DNA of 64,000 bases from assembly GCF_003073045.1 (NCBI RefSeq), contig NC_037602.1:3824872-3888871 (forward strand), given 5' to 3'. Below the pieces are notes generated by a model, which saw nothing but the letters and a program-made list of their open reading frames with translations, did no database searches and was not told the DNA's origin. This DNA is from Pomacea canaliculata. Its lineage: Eukaryota; Mollusca; Gastropoda; Architaenioglossa; Ampullariidae. The number at the start of each line of letters is the position of its first letter. The stretch's first letter is position 1. Below are positions 12,495 to 22,951 of this stretch, one piece after another. Both the position numbers and the translations under genes were made by a program.

Positions 12495-12756
12495 CTAATA
12501 AAACTGTAGTAATGTGATATATTATAATATTGGTTGCATAATTTTAAAAACACATGCAGCTGTGTCTCACGTGATTTTTAAATTATAGATTTAATGATAT
12601 TTCTGGTAATTACTTTGCACATTATATAGGTTAATCCCTTTACCTAACTTTAAAAAGATAATAAACTGTTTGCAATATGCTAAATAATCTCAAATATCAA
12701 ATCACTCACAGATGGAAATCAATCTTTATCTTGAACTAATTGTACATCTTGACTTG

Positions 12757-13765
12757 TGTCACGGACCGTCCGCAGACATGCGCATTCTTTCCACAAACCA
12801 AAATATCCTGATCGCTTGAGGGTGGGCGTACCTTCTTAGAGGCACAAATAATTATTCAAATCAAATACAAAGTCAAATGAAACAAAGGCAAAATCCACAC
12901 TCATAGATTCACTCCTTCATTCGCCACACAAGATGTATTACCAATATGTTATCATTCATCCCACATAATATTAAAGGTAACAATAAAATCGACTCTCCTA
13001 AATTATTGTCACTGATGAAGAACCCAATGTTCGCTCCCGATGAAACATCAACCTCTTATTTTAAAGTCTTTGAGACCCTCCCAAGTCCTCTATTCCAATT
13101 AATCCCACTGATCTTCTTTCCACGAAGTCTATTTATGATTGAAAATAAATGGTTTTCACAGTACCCACAGTTTATAAGCAGACGTCTCGATCTTGCGCAT
13201 GCGGCCGCCTCCTAGATGTTTGGCCGGATGATGTTAGATTCGCTGAAGGCCGGGAGGAAACCTTTCCTCCACCGGCGCTTACTCTCAGGCTGTGAAGAGC
13301 TGCCCCTTCCAGGCGACAGATGGAAGTCGGTGCCCCAGTCTTGCACCAAGTTTTCTGTTCTTTTCTCGCTGATACCAGTGTTTAGTTTCTTGACCCCGCC
13401 AAGAAACTGGGATGCCCAAGCCACAGAGCTCCCCCACGGTGCGAACACGGACTACAGTGACTCACGACCTGTGAAGTACATCCACCTGTAGTTTACCCAC
13501 GGTATTACTTCCCGTAATACTTTTTCCGCTGTCGCAGCAGTTGCGAGAAAGTCCCGAGAAAAATCCACCAGCTCCAACTTTTGTTTCGCCGTCTGCTCTC
13601 TGCCCACCGTTATTTTCTCTAACTTTTACGTCACCTTATTTTGACGTCCCAGTTTACGTCATTTGCTCAAGGGCAAACAACTTCCAGCCCACTACGCTAA
13701 ATCAGATCAACCACGGTTGTCGATCTTCCCTCCTAACCCCCTCTACTAAGTACTTATCCGTTACA
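12757..13765. mobile_element. solo LTR (family B) with target-site duplication
   Basis: A 1009-bp insertion that starts TGTCACGGAC and ends ATCCGTTACA. It is flanked by a perfect 5-bp duplication ACTTG (12752-12756 and 13766-13770). The homologous DNA at about 16055 carries ACTTG once with no insertion, which gives an empty-site comparison. These are the hallmarks of an LTR retrotransposon reduced to one LTR. No gag or pol sequence is present. Confidence 0.8.
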
Positions 13766-14163
13766 ACTTGGAAAGGTCTTGTTACAGGACTCAAAAAGAA
13801 CACGTGATTAGAAGAGGTAAAATATTTTTGCTTAAATTAAAGAAATCACTAACTCTTGGTCCACAGGCTTCATAGCACTTTTTACACCTGATTAGACATG
13901 CCATTGTCTAAATACTTTAAAGGGGTGTCTTTAGTTATATGTTTAATCATGCTTTAAACTTACTAAAACAGAAATAGGTGTGACAGCTTTACACTTGGAA
14001 ATTTTCAAACACTAATCTTATTAAGAAGAGAAAAATACCTGAGTGAAGCAGATTTCTAGGCTTTTTTCATTTTGGAGAAGGAATCATTATACAGGCTTAA
14101 TTGCTGGCATCGCGTAAAAATCAAGCAATCGAAGAGAAGTAATAATGTCCTAATGCTAGTCCT

Positions 14164-14164
<1 letters not shown>

Positions 14165-14218
<54 letters not shown>
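14165..14218 (+). repeat. (GAT)18 microsatellite
   Basis: Eighteen perfect GAT units. They create an apparent poly-aspartate frame, but no splice or start context supports coding. The partner duplicate near 16508 holds only a few GAT/GAC units, so the array expanded after the duplication. Confidence 0.95.
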
Positions 14219-14864
14219 AATCTGTACAAAGAGCTAGATGAACGTAAATGTAATCTCTGACAGAACAGAAATAAATATAAAGTAGTACTTATCTAACAAT
14301 CTATAGCCTTAACTCCTGTTTTGTTCCCTTTTATTAAGGCGTTCAAGTCATATTATTCCATTGTACTACTCGCTTTTTTTCTGGACGCATTATCACTTTT
14401 CTCTATTCTATGCATTGTTTCGGCAAAAAAAAAAATTCCTTATATCGCTCATACTTGCACAATGTAACCCACTGTAATTTTTATGTACAACGAAGTATTG
14501 TCATTGTGATGTAATATGAAATAAAGTGGGAAAAAATCAATATAATAGTAACAATACATTTTGTTCCTAACATGTAATTTTCTGTTTATCGTTAAGCAAT
14601 TAAAAAAACAAACATGGAAAATAAAAATATTTTGTACAAACAATCCTTCTACCGATGGAGAAGTTTATGACAATTACACGGTGTCTACACAAATGAAACA
14701 TGCACACACGTGTTTGCAGATGCTCAAACAAAATGTTATCATCCAAACATTTCGCACATGATTTCGCGGATTGTTTACGTTCCGGACGTACCTTATCCCT
14801 GTTCGGGGGGATGTATAGGAGACAACAAGTTGCTCAAACAACCACTTACAAAACTTTGAAGCCA

Positions 14865-15180
14865 ACTACTGGGATTTCTTAAAATTTGTTCTTGTGCCTT
14901 TTGTGAAAGATTTTGTGTCACTTTATTGTTTTGTGTACACAGAAGTTACGACCTGTAATCAGTCTATGGTACTACGAGAGTCTTGTTGTTTAGTACCTAA
15001 ACATTGGTTTCTCTACTTACATGAATAATGTAGTAGTTTCATGCAGTGCAGTTTTGAATTAAGCAGGTGAATATAAATAAGCCTTTGATAAAGAAAACAT
15101 ACAAACATTGTCTTTTTCGGATACTAATGTATCTCTAAGTCAGTATATAAGTGAGCAGTTTCTCCTTTCTGTACACCTCT
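14865..15180 (+). repeat. duplicated block, partner 7520-7830
   Basis: Direct-orientation match to CALHM intron sequence, lying immediately before the candidate exons at 15290 and 15485. See the partner entry for landmarks. Confidence 0.65.
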
Positions 15181-15289
15181 AGTAATGAAGAGCCAATAAT
15201 TTTCATCTGACCACTTGCAGCCTCTGATCCCATTTTTTTGTTCCCTTTAAACGAGTTCACTAGGACGTGTTTGTTTTATTATACTGCAG

Positions 15290-15388
15290 CTGAATCCAGC
15301 CGCTGAACATCAAACAGGGCAACAGAGTGTAAGAGAAAGACACGAGGGACCTGACACTTCTCCCAGTATTAATGCCGCTTCTAATGAT
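15290..15388 (+). CDS. candidate exon, homologous to the next one (low-complexity, polar)
   Basis: A 99-nt open stretch between ATACTGCAG and GATGAT|GTAAGC, phase 0 at both ends. It encodes 33 polar residues including T-G-Q-Q-S, E-R-H-E-G-P-D-T-S. The phase would fit directly after the SAM-like exon ending at 9845, so it may be an alternative 3' exon of the CALHM-like gene or part of a duplicated gene. No family recognised; probably a disordered tail. Confidence 0.4.
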
Positions 15389-15484
15389 GTAAGCCCATCA
15401 ATTTTCATTTCACCTCTCGCAGTTCCATGATTTATTTCATTGTTTTCTTTTGCTCGACCGACTGCGTTTTTTTTTTCGTTGCAG

Positions 15485-15589
15485 TTTGATAGACAAGCAC
15501 GGCAACAAAGTGCTGAAGAAAGTAATGGAGAACCTGGTACTTCTGCCAGGGATGATTGTGAAACTTCTGTGAAAACACCAAGATTAGGA
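15485..15589 (+). CDS. candidate exon, homologous to the preceding one
   Basis: A 105-nt open stretch after TCGTTGCAG, ending before GTAAAT, phase 0 at both ends. It repeats the pattern of the exon at 15290 (A-R-Q-Q-S-A-E-E-S, G-E-P-G-T-S), suggesting exon duplication. A terminal exon could begin at 16547 (strong acceptor TTTTATTGCAG, then I-K-Q-S-stop), but this is speculative. Confidence 0.4.
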
Positions 15590-15784
15590 GTAAATGTATT
15601 TTTATTTGTTTCCGTCTAATCCCGCTCTCTAGCTCTATCATTTATAAAATAGAAATTAAAAACTAAAATTTGCATAGAAAGTGTACATTTAAGTTATTCA
15701 CAGACTTAAGCTTGATAAGTACATTGTTTGCACAAGTTAAAGTACGAAACCTAACTAACTTTTATATTTGTCTTCAATCAGATT

Positions 15785-16545
15785 TCATTCTAATAAAACT
15801 GTATTATTTAATATTATATAATGTTGATTACATAGTTTCAATAAGAGATGCAGTTGTGTGAATCTTACATGATTTTGAAGTTATAGAATGTATGATATTT
15901 CTAAGATATTACTTTGCACATGATAAAGATTAACCCCTTTTATAAAACTATCATAGATAATAAAACCATTTGTAAAATGCTAAAAAATATCGAATATCGA
16001 AGAACTCACAAATAGAAAGCACGTCCAATCTTGAACTAATTATAAATGCTGACTTGAAAAAAATCCAGTTCCAGGGCTTATAATATCTGGAAAGAAAACT
16101 CTTTAATATGCAAGGCACCAGAAGCATAGTACATAATTAGAAGAAGTACGAATCCGGAAAATGTTTTTTGCTGAAATTTAAAACAAATCTCTAATACTTT
16201 GTCTACAGACGAAAAATTCTTCATAGTTCCTTTATACCTGACTGCCATTATCGAAAAGCTTTAAAAAGGGTGTCTTTAATTATATGTTTCCTCTTATTAC
16301 TAAAGGTACTCGAACATAAATAGTTGTAACAGCTTAACACTGAGAAAATTTAGCTCTACTTTGCTTAAGAAAAGAAAAATGTTTAACAAATTTCTCAGCT
16401 TTTTCTTCAGTGAGATCGGACCGTGATATAGCATTAGTTGCTGGCAAGGCGTAAAATTTATACAATCAGAGAGGAGAAGAATAATAATGTCATAAGGATG
16501 GTCCTTCATGATGATGACAATGATGATAATTTTATTGCAGATCAA
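15785..16545 (+). repeat. duplicated block, copy 2 (partner 12495-14225)
   Basis: Contains the uninterrupted version of the site where the solo LTR is inserted in copy 1. It ends in the strong acceptor-like TTTTATTGCAG at 16546, which copy 1 lacks. Confidence 0.75.
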
Positions 16546-16599
16546 ACAAAGCTAAAAGGAAGAAAAAATTCGACTTTTGTCTATGGCTGCCCCAAACTA

Positions 16600-19500
16600 C
16601 ACCGACGCTTGAAACCGGATTTATTCGTTTGATTTTCTTTATGAATTTCCTTTACTGAGCGAAACAGTCGTTTTGAAGCACTCATTACAATTCAAACATC
16701 TCCAATTCCCAACTACACATACACTATATAGAAAAAGCTGAAGAGAACAGACAGTGTAATCATGGCAAAATAGGGAAGAGGTATCTATGATACAGTCTGA
16801 CGCTGTTGACTTACGAAGGTTGCTTTGCCATCACATCACATCCAGTCTGCGAAAAATGCTCTGTGGGTAATAGATAATAAACTTTTTTTTTTCGAAAAGA
16901 CATGTGCATCACACAGAAAAATGAAATTTCAATGTGTCCCAAAGCCTGTTGGAATAGCTTTCGTTCCATTTTTAGTCATCGTCATATTCATTTCCTGTAA
17001 TTTTCTTATGAGTAGTGGTATGTCAAGTATTAACTGATTTGAAATGTTGCATAAAAATATGTCAAGTTTGAACTTGAAGAAATCATGTATTAAAAATGAC
17101 ATTACAAAGAAAACAAATCCGGGAAGATCATCAAACAATTAACAACGTTTGCAAGCGACATTATCATTTGTTGTCAGGAGTTTACTATTGAGATAGTTAC
17201 TTGCAAGCTGGAGTTCGTGGCGAAGAAAACTGTTTTTTTGTCACTGCCACTGTTTCAGTGATTACATTACATCTGATGTATTACATGTCTTTCGTGTTTT
17301 TCTTGACCTTTTGTAGCTTTTTCATAATCTCCTGTACATATACATAGTCTCGTTTGATTCAGCTGAGGTGCATTGGTGTTTACTTTCTAGCCTTTTATGT
17401 AATTTAATAAAAACAGTGCTAACACCTGCACATGATTTTTGAATGTCCATCGCTGCTTAGGGAATCCACTGATCCAGCATTTGTTGACCTAAATAGGATG
17501 GAAGCGTTGGATTGTGTGGGTACCAGCTATTAGCTCCAACCCTTGCCAGATATTTTGCAAACCCTGACATTTAGCATGTCTTGAGCAGTCATCTCTAAGC
17601 CCGGCCTGTAAGGCACTGCAAGACCGTAGTCATTGGTGCCAGTGTTTGATAAGCGTCTAACCGACGGATCCATCACACAGAAATCTGGGCGTTGTCCTTC
17701 TTCCCTTTTCGTTTGTTTCTTCTTTGTTGACGGGTTGTTCCTGGATCTTCTCCATCTAAACTGAATTGTGTGTGGATGTCTGGTGGTCTCCGGCAAATTA
17801 TTTGCTTGTGACAGTCAGCTCCTGATCGTTACATCAAAACACGTACGTAGAAAGCGAGAAGAAAAAAGATCTCCATTTGTCTTTTCAACCGCCCTGATAG
17901 AAGGCCTCAGTAGAGGTATATTTTTCTGTTTCTCAATTGTTTCATGCTGCAGAGTGTGCGGGGCGAGCATACTGATGTGCGCGTGTGTCTATGTCTTTTT
18001 TATTATCTGTGTGTGGTTCATTTTTTTCTCTTTCTAATCCATGTTGCATTAATAAATTTGCTTTTTCGTATCCTTTATCTCGTGTTTGACTTGGTCTTTG
18101 TTCACTAGTGGTCGTTCCCAGCCTACGATCGAGCGTGTGACTGGAGCTCGTGGTGCGTGAGTGTGCGGCGACAGTGGGCTTTGACTCAATGTCATGGAAC
18201 TTGCTCCTCTTTCAACCTGCTAGTTCAGCAGCTATAATAGGCCACTAGTTTATGCAAGTTTACACTCACGAAAACACTTGAACAAAATTTTTAATTACTC
18301 GTTAAAATATCTTTACAAATACCGATGGAAAGAACTATTTTCTTACATTCCGAACAAAGTACATCCATCAGAAACATTGCAAGTTCACTTACACTTGTAA
18401 ACGTTCTCACCTATCCTGGATCATTACCAAGATTGACATTAATGCTTGTCCTTCTTTGTGTTATTTTTTTCTTTTTAGTTTTCTAAATACAAGTTTTTTT
18501 AATTGTACACTAAAAATAATCAACAATAAACGATAATCTGATGCACAATCATTTGCTAAGCTCTTTGTTAATGGCATGACAGCAGTAATCAATAACAAAA
18601 AGGGGAAGCAGCACGTTATGGCTTGCTAGGTGCTTAGAATTTTAAGAGTTGCTTCCCATGACATGACTGTACCTTGAGGATTTTACGCACTAAGAATTTA
18701 CAAAATTCTAACGCGGACACGAATGACATACAAGCTATTTTGTTTATCTCTCACATTTTCATAATTTTTATCTTTCTTGCTGAAAATGCGAATGTTATAT
18801 GGGTTTAAATAAACTGTCTTGCAAGACAGTGATTGTTTGGATATTATAAATAAAACAGTGTGTCTTGTGTATTTGTTTGTGGTTATGGATGGTATTTATG
18901 CAAATTAAGTTATTTTGGATGATATTGGCACAAATTATTAAGGTTTATACTTTTTGCTTCCGAGAAGGATAAAGACTAGGCTTTAATTAAAAATTGATTT
19001 ATAGTTCCAGAGCATATTTCTTTTAACAGTTATAAGATGATGGTGAATCAAGGCGGGGATAAAAATCTGCTACGCATTTTGGCATGCTTCAACTTCGCAG
19101 AGCCAATTTTGACATCGTAATTTAAGAGGTTACCCTGTGATATAAAGGGAGGAATGGAGTGATCGAGTGAACCTGAGAATTGCCGGGTGACCAACATCAT
19201 TGCCTTGGGAATACCTCAGCTGCATCAAACGGAATGAGGGAAAGAACGGATCGGAAGTCTTGCCCCTCCTATCCCTTTGATTTGTTCCACCCGTCAGGAG
19301 ACATCACCCGATGTTTATGTTCGCGGCAGAATTTTAAACAAATGCTATTCACAATTTACTTACCACATTTTGACATCACTCGTCATTTTCATAAGGTTCG
19401 ACATACGAAGGAGCGAGGAAGTGAGGGAGAGACAGACACATAAAACGCTTGATACATCATTCTTGTAACATCACGGGGAGAGATTCGTCATCAAAATATG

Positions 19501-19890
19501 AATCAACGGACCAATGGATCATCCGCCAACGAACACGAAAGGCAGAAAATAGAACAAAGTGGCTGATGGAGGAGAGCAGTGACAGTTGACTGTCTGCAGG
19601 CCACCACCTATTAGCAGCCTTCCACATATTTGTGTATGTCACCTGCACTCTACAGCGCCTTTCAGATGAGGAACATAAATAAATCAAAACACAGACAACA
19701 ATTTAAATTTTAAAAGTATAATATAATTTAAAAATCAAAATGAGAAACACAACACAAAACAATTCCTAATTCCCCAACCCCACAGTTCGAACACACGTTT
19801 CTTCCAACAGTTTCAAAAGTATTCCATCTTCTTGCCCAGTTCCTCTCAAAGTCTCACTTGAAACAGCACAATGTTTCCGCTTCTACTTGA
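16600..19890 (+). other. intergenic, no gene supported
   Basis: Several short frames with hydrophobic runs occur (for example 16921-17037 and 17768-18037), but none has a recognisable domain, consistent splice sites or unusual composition. Read as intergenic DNA between the CALHM locus and the LINE. Confidence 0.5.
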
Positions 19891-20035
19891 AGTTAAACCC
19901 ACAAGTAAATCCACAAGAAAATCCACAAGAAAATCCACAAGAAAATCCACAAGAAAATCCAAAAGTAAATCCAAAAGTAAAATCCAAAAGTAAATCCAAA
20001 AGTAAATCCAAAAGTAAATCCACAAGAAAAACCAT
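19891..20035 (+). repeat. 12-bp minisatellite
   Basis: About a dozen units of AAATCCACAAGA and AAATCCAAAAGT, 12-13 bp each. On the minus strand it makes a repetitive hydrophobic frame that I treat as an artefact. Confidence 0.9.
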
Positions 20036-20239
20036 TCTTTAGATAAATGTAAATTCACTCTCAGCTATTTCAAACCATGTTCATGAAGTATACACAAATA
20101 GATCACACTCATCCAATACAGAAATACACATTCACCGAAAAATCAACTAAGATTCACACTCACCTCAACAGGTTCAATGCTAACAAAAGTACAAACAAGT
20201 ATGGTACTTCAAGTCGGTTCAGGGCTTGTACACACAATC

Positions 20240-22438
20240 CAAGTCTGACTTTCAATAGAAACGAAAAATGTGACAAGTCTATGTGTTGGTCACTTAAATG
20301 TGCAGTCAGTCTGCAACAAGGCTGTGGACATTCATGATTTAGTGTTGGATAATGACTTTGATGTATTTTTCTTGTCAGAGACATGGTTAAAAGAGATAGG
20401 TGATGAATCAGTAATCAAAGACCTTACGCCACATGGTTATACATTTGCACAAAATCCCAGGAGTGGTAGGAGTGGAGGTGGAGTTGGAGTTTTATTTAAA
20501 GTACATTTGAAATTTACAGTGTTGAAGAGACAAACACAGTATAGGTCCTTTGAGTACATAACAGTCAGCAAAATTGTTGTAGATAGACCAGATTGTGCGT
20601 GGTTTTGTTAGGGGGAGAGTGAAGCCAAGAAACAGAGACGGCTGGCAGAGAAAAAATGGAGGAAGACCAAACTTGAGATTGACAGACAGCTGTATAAGTT
20701 AGCCAGAAATAAATATGTTTGTGCTGTAAAAAAAGGCTAAATCGCTATTCGTGCAGGAGCAGCTGGAGGCTGCGAGTGGACATCCCAGAAAGACTTTTGA
20801 CATTGTGAACAGCTTGTTGGGTAAGAACGGAACTAGTCCGGTTCTTCCTGAGGTGGATGTGAAGTCAGCTGCTGATCAGCTGTCTTCCTTCTTTGTTAAT
20901 AAGATAAAGGAGATTAGTGCTGGACTTGAGAGTGCAGCTTGTGAGTTGCCAGAGTGTGAGGAAGATTATTCTGTGCCATTTGCTGGTGTTCCGCTGACTT
21001 CTTTTACGTGTATTGATGAGAGTTACTTGAGGAAACTTGTAGCGAGATCAACTAAAACTTCATGTGCCGTGGATCCTGTACCAACTAAATTTATCATTCA
21101 ACTTCTGGACATTCTATTTCCTGTCATCTTGGACATTATTAATGCCAGTTTGAGAGCAGGCTGTGTTCCATGGTGTTTTAAACAGGCTGTTGTGAAGACC
21201 TTGTTGAAAAAAACGAACCTGGATCCCTCCGACTGTAAAAACTATCGTCCAGTGTCAAATTTATCATATATTTCCAAGCTACTGGAGAGGGTGGTTGCAG
21301 AGCAGCTTATGACCCATTTTATTAATTATGGCTGCCTAGATAAATTTCAGTCAGCGTATCGTCCTGGCTTCAGCACAGAAACTGCTCTTCTTCGTGTGAC
21401 AAATGACATTCTTTGTAGTGTCAACTCTGGCAACTTAAAGCTGTTAGTATTACTCGACCTGAGTAGTGCGTTTGACACCATCAACCACCGCCTGCTGCTC
21501 CAGAGACTGTCGTCAGAGGCTGGAATCCAGGGCGCTGCACTGCAGTGGATTGCCTCCTATCTTGCCGAGAGATCTCAGATAGTGATTGTCGGCTCTGCAA
21601 GCTCTGAGGCAGTTCCTCTGGTGTGTGGCGTACCACAGGGCTCCATTTTGGGTCCATTATTATTTTCGCTATATGTTTCACAGCTTGGACAGGTAATTGA
21701 GCGCTTTCAGATGGGACGTCAGTTCTTTGCGGACGATACACAGATTCTGAACAGTTTTCCCCAGACCCGGCAGTGGCTAGGAATGCGCTTCAACGACTTG
21801 AATCTTGTTGTGTTGCGGTGAAGGCGTGGATGACCAGGAATCGTCTTAAACTCAATGACGACAAGACAGAAGCGTTACTGTGTGGCCCCAGGGCCAGACG
21901 GGAGCAGATTGGCATTAGTGCCGTGCAGGTCGGTGATGCCTCCATAGCCTTTGCTGACTGTGTACGGGACCTAGGGCTGTTTATTGATGCACAGCTCTCC
22001 ATGTGCAACCATGTTAGTTCTGTTGTGGCTAAGTCCTACTACTTTTTGAGGACTTTAGGTAGACTACGGCCCATGCTGACTCAAGCTGCTGCCAACTCAC
22101 TAGCTGTGGCTACCATCATATCACGATTGGACTATTGTAACAGTGCATTGTGGGGTATACCTGCTACTCAGTTGGATCGACTCCAAAGAGTTCAAAACAC
22201 AGCTGCCAGGATTGTCACCCGTGCAAAGTCGTCCACTGAGCACATCACCCGGATCCTACAGAGCCTTCATTGGCTCCCAATGAACAAGCGTATTGACCAC
22301 AAAGTACTTTCTATCGCACAGTCCTGCATGTCTAAAACTGCTCCTGACTATTTGCAAGAGATAGTTCCTCCGTACCAGCCGTCACGTAGCCTGCGCTCAG
22401 GCTCCCAGTCACTTTCGATATTAAAAATATACTTATGA
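20240..22438 (+). mobile_element. decayed CR1/L2-type non-LTR retrotransposon (LINE)
   Basis: In order: the start of an APE-type endonuclease (about 20270-20611: H-L-N-V-Q-S, S-E-T-W-L, G-G-G-V-G-V), then a jump that removes the rest of the nuclease, the linker (about 20640-20750), the reverse transcriptase, and the thumb/C-terminal region cut off near 22420. A run of seven A at about 20729-20735 breaks the frame ahead of the RT and another shift lies near 21775. There is no ORF1 or recognisable 3' UTR. Cannot be autonomous. Confidence 0.88.
20751..22438 (+). pseudogene. LINE reverse transcriptase, frameshifted
   Basis: Frame 20751-21821 holds the fingers/palm motifs: N-Y-R-P-V-S-N-L, D-L-S-S-A-F-D-T-I-N-H, G-V-P-Q-G-S-I-L-G-P-L-L-F, and the catalytic box F-F-A-D-D-T-Q. 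The frame then moves; 21773-22438 continues with W-M-T-R-N-R-L-K-L-N-D-D-K-T-E and S-R-L-D-Y-C-N-S, typical of CR1/L2-group thumbs, and ends short of the normal C-terminus. The catalytic Asp pair is intact, but the frame breaks disable the copy. Confidence 0.88.
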
Positions 22439-22870
22439 AGCATGTAGAGGTTCATGAAAAGGAGAATCACACAGCATGGACAAATAAAACTTTGTACTCG
22501 GCGACGACATATTGGTTTATGTTACACAAACAAAGTTCAAAAGTTCCTGCAGCAGTTTAAACACCAGAAGAAAAAGTCGACAATAATTTCCTTTTTCAGT
22601 CTGCAGAGAAAACTGTTTTTAACGTTCTTTACCTCACACACACCATCCATACACCACCCCTTCGTGACCAGTCAAAAAATATTTATTTTTCCACCATATG
22701 TGATTCTCTGATTCATACCTCCCTGCAATATGCAGCATGTGTTCATCCAGAAATTCAGATTTTATTTTTTTAAAGACACCTGTGGCATATTCAGTAAGGT
22801 CATTTAGTTCCACTGTTCCAGAACTGCAATGATTCAAACGAAGAGATCACGTGATGGCTTACGCCGTATT
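22439..22870. other. intergenic, no gene supported
   Basis: Short AT-rich spacer between the LINE and the knottin-like gene. No structure noticed beyond ordinary short frames. Confidence 0.5.
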
Positions 22871-22873
22871 TTG

Positions 22874-22884
22874 TAAATAAAAAG
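22874..22884 (+). promoter_or_regulatory. possible TATA-like element of the knottin-like gene
   Basis: TAAATAAAAAG lies about 70-80 nt before the ATG at 22952, leaving room for a start site near 22905 and a 5' UTR of about 45 nt with no extra exon. A sharp TATA-type promoter would suit a highly expressed secretory gene, but the motif is AT-rich and unproven. Confidence 0.3.
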
Positions 22885-22951
22885 CCTGAAGGGAGGGAAC
22901 ACTCCGTCTTGATTTTCAAGGGCTCAGATACTCAACTGCAAGAGACTGACC

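Larger units (their letters stand above)
12495..14225 (+). repeat. duplicated block, copy 1 (partner 15785-16545), interrupted by the solo LTR
   Basis: From CTAATAAAACTG onward the sequence aligns with 15789 onward in direct orientation, through ACTTTGCACAT, the LTR insertion point, TTAGAAGA and the GGTGTCTTTA block, to the trinucleotide run GATGATG. Landmarks are in the same order in both copies. Copy 1 begins exactly where LTR A ends. Confidence 0.75.

Noticed and set aside
14072-14260. Small frame with 18 aspartates
   Set aside because: It is a (GAT)18 microsatellite; the duplicate at 16.5 kb lacks the run and no exon signals are present.
16825-17037. Small frame with a hydrophobic segment, possible one-helix membrane protein
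   Set aside because: No conserved motif, no splice or start context, composition like surrounding AT-rich DNA.
19846-20058. Minus-strand frame with repeated Trp-Ile-Tyr-Phe and Leu-Val-Asp-Phe units
   Set aside because: Pure product of the 12-bp minisatellite.
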